From Mariniphaga sp. (GTDB taxonomy: Bacteria > Bacteroidota > Bacteroidia > Bacteroidales > Prolixibacteraceae), in assembly GCA_025363795.1 (NCBI GenBank), contig JANYLE010000146.1:1-6315 (forward strand): DNA of 6,315 nucleotides. The letters run 5' to 3'. Of this stretch, positions 5,477 through 6,315 are shown one piece after another. The position numbers and the translations under genes are program-made. The notes beneath the pieces are model-generated. The model worked only from the letters and a program-made list of their open reading frames with translations. It was not told where the DNA came from and made no database searches. Position 1 is the stretch's first letter. Each line of letters opens with the position of its first letter.

Positions 5477-6315
5477 ATGAATGAACTACTAAGAGATAAA
5501 ATATACCAGCGGTTGAACAGGTTTGTGATCATCCTGCTCCTAGTCGCTTTTCAATTCAATGCATTTGCGCAGGAAACGAAAAAAGATACAATTCCTGAAA
5601 CAAAGGGAGAAAAGGAGCAAGAGTATAAGCCGTATAGCCTGTCTCAGTTTGGACACGAAACATTCCTGTTTATCAAGCAGCCCACCACCTGGAAAGGGAA
5701 GGACTGGCTGAAGGTAGGCGTTATCGTAGCCGCTACAGCGACCGTAATGCCATTTGATCAGGCACTTGTGAATTCAACCCAAGGCAATCAACGGTATAAT
5801 AACAGTGTTTTCATCGTCGGTGGAAGAATGTATGGCGAATGGTATGCAATCGGAGGCGTAGCTGGTTTATTTGGGGCCTATGGATTGATAGCCAAAGATA
5901 ACAGGGCAAAAAAGATCGCCATTGAATTGGCACAGGCGGGGATTTATGCCGAACTTATTACCCACTTTCTAAAGAATACAATTGGAAGGGCAAGACCCTA
6001 TACAAATGAGGGAGCATTCAGCTATCATCCTTTCAGCCTTTTTGATGTTAACTATAACTCCATGCCGAGCGGACACACAACGAGTGCCATGGCACTTTCG
6101 ACAGTTATGTCGCGTCATGCAAATACAACCTTCTTTAAAATTCTGGCATATGCCCCTGCTGCATTCACAATGTTCTCACGCGTTTACCAGAATCAGCATT
6201 ATTTGTCCGATGAGATCCTGGCCTGCGGAATTGGTTACTTTGTAGGCAATTGGGTGGTCGATTTACACGAGGGGAAACGGCACCGGATTAATGTTGCCTC
6301 CATTTATCCGGCGGT
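5477..6315 (+). CDS. PAP2-superfamily membrane phosphatase, 3' end outside window
   Basis: The ATG at 5477, five bases after the DUF3943 stop, opens 279 codons that continue past the window end. All three PAP2 (PF01569) motifs are intact: KNTIGRARP (166-174, K-x6-RP), PSGH (197-200) and SRVYQNQHYLSD (234-245, SR-x5-H-x3-D). His200 and His241 are the expected nucleophile and acid/base, and Asp245 assists. A long N-terminal signal sequence (basic residues to 15, core 16-25, AFA-Q at 29-32) precedes a charged periplasmic-type stretch (33-60), followed by several membrane spans (about 78-92, 121-138, 219-233, 247-260). The active site should therefore face the periplasm. Such enzymes remove phosphate from undecaprenyl pyrophosphate, lipid A or phosphatidate-type lipids. 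Motifs do not tell which, so no gene name is given. Tight coupling to the DUF3943 gene implies joint function. Confidence 0.92.
   Translation, partial: MNELLRDKIYQRLNRFVIILLLVAFQFNAFAQETKKDTIPETKGEKEQEYKPYSLSQFGHETFLFIKQPTTWKGKDWLKVGVIVAATATVMPFDQALVNSTQGNQRYNNSVFIVGGRMYGEWYAIGGVAGLFGAYGLIAKDNRAKKIAIELAQAGIYAELITHFLKNTIGRARPYTNEGAFSYHPFSLFDVNYNSMPSGHTTSAMALSTVMSRHANTTFFKILAYAPAAFTMFSRVYQNQHYLSDEILACGIGYFVGNWVVDLHEGKRHRINVASIYPA

Noticed and set aside
5982..6245. Plus-strand 87-codon frame
   Set aside because: It is out of frame within the PAP2 gene, whose catalytic motifs are intact in the other frame.

Overview
The window looks like chromosomal DNA from a member of the Bacteroidota. Signal peptides end in the short Ala-Gln or Ser-Gln style common in that phylum. 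Shine-Dalgarno sequences are weak or absent. A close match to the Bacteroidota promoter form (TTTG, 19 bases, TAnnTTTG) lies upstream of one gene. The protein families present (DUF1080, Tat-exported xylose-isomerase-like proteins, DUF3943) are all frequent in this group. Genus cannot be read from the sequence.

Left part (1-1221, minus strand): a two-gene unit. A Tat-exported sugar isomerase/epimerase-like TIM-barrel protein is followed after 13 bases by the first 100 codons of a Sec-exported DUF1080 protein (3-keto-disaccharide hydrolase family). Together they suggest extracytoplasmic breakdown of glycosides, possibly through 3-keto sugars. The unit has its own promoter candidate at 1365-1395. 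The gap at 1222-1611 also holds a 5 x 7 bp degenerate repeat.

Middle (1612-3589, minus strand): an EamA/DMT-type 10-TM metabolite exporter, and upstream of it a 337-residue HNH nuclease. The N-terminal half of the nuclease resembles the sulfur-binding/'HKPxLLL' domain of modification-dependent restriction enzymes. It is the only defence-like gene here, and its 5' half is AT-rich.

Divergent intergenic region (3590-3908): this separates the nuclease from the right-hand operon. It holds a TAnnTTTG-like box, three TGTAACT heptamers, two adjacent hairpins with an alternative pairing, and a 48-codon protein-like frame without a start codon that ends just before the next gene.

Right part (3909-6315, plus strand): a tight two-gene operon (5-base gap). 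It encodes a DUF3943 outer-membrane-type protein and a PAP2-superfamily lipid phosphatase with all three catalytic motifs, cut by the window end. The pair is a plausible envelope-lipid or polyprenyl-phosphate processing module whose function I cannot assign. No rRNA, tRNA, CRISPR array or insertion sequence was seen.
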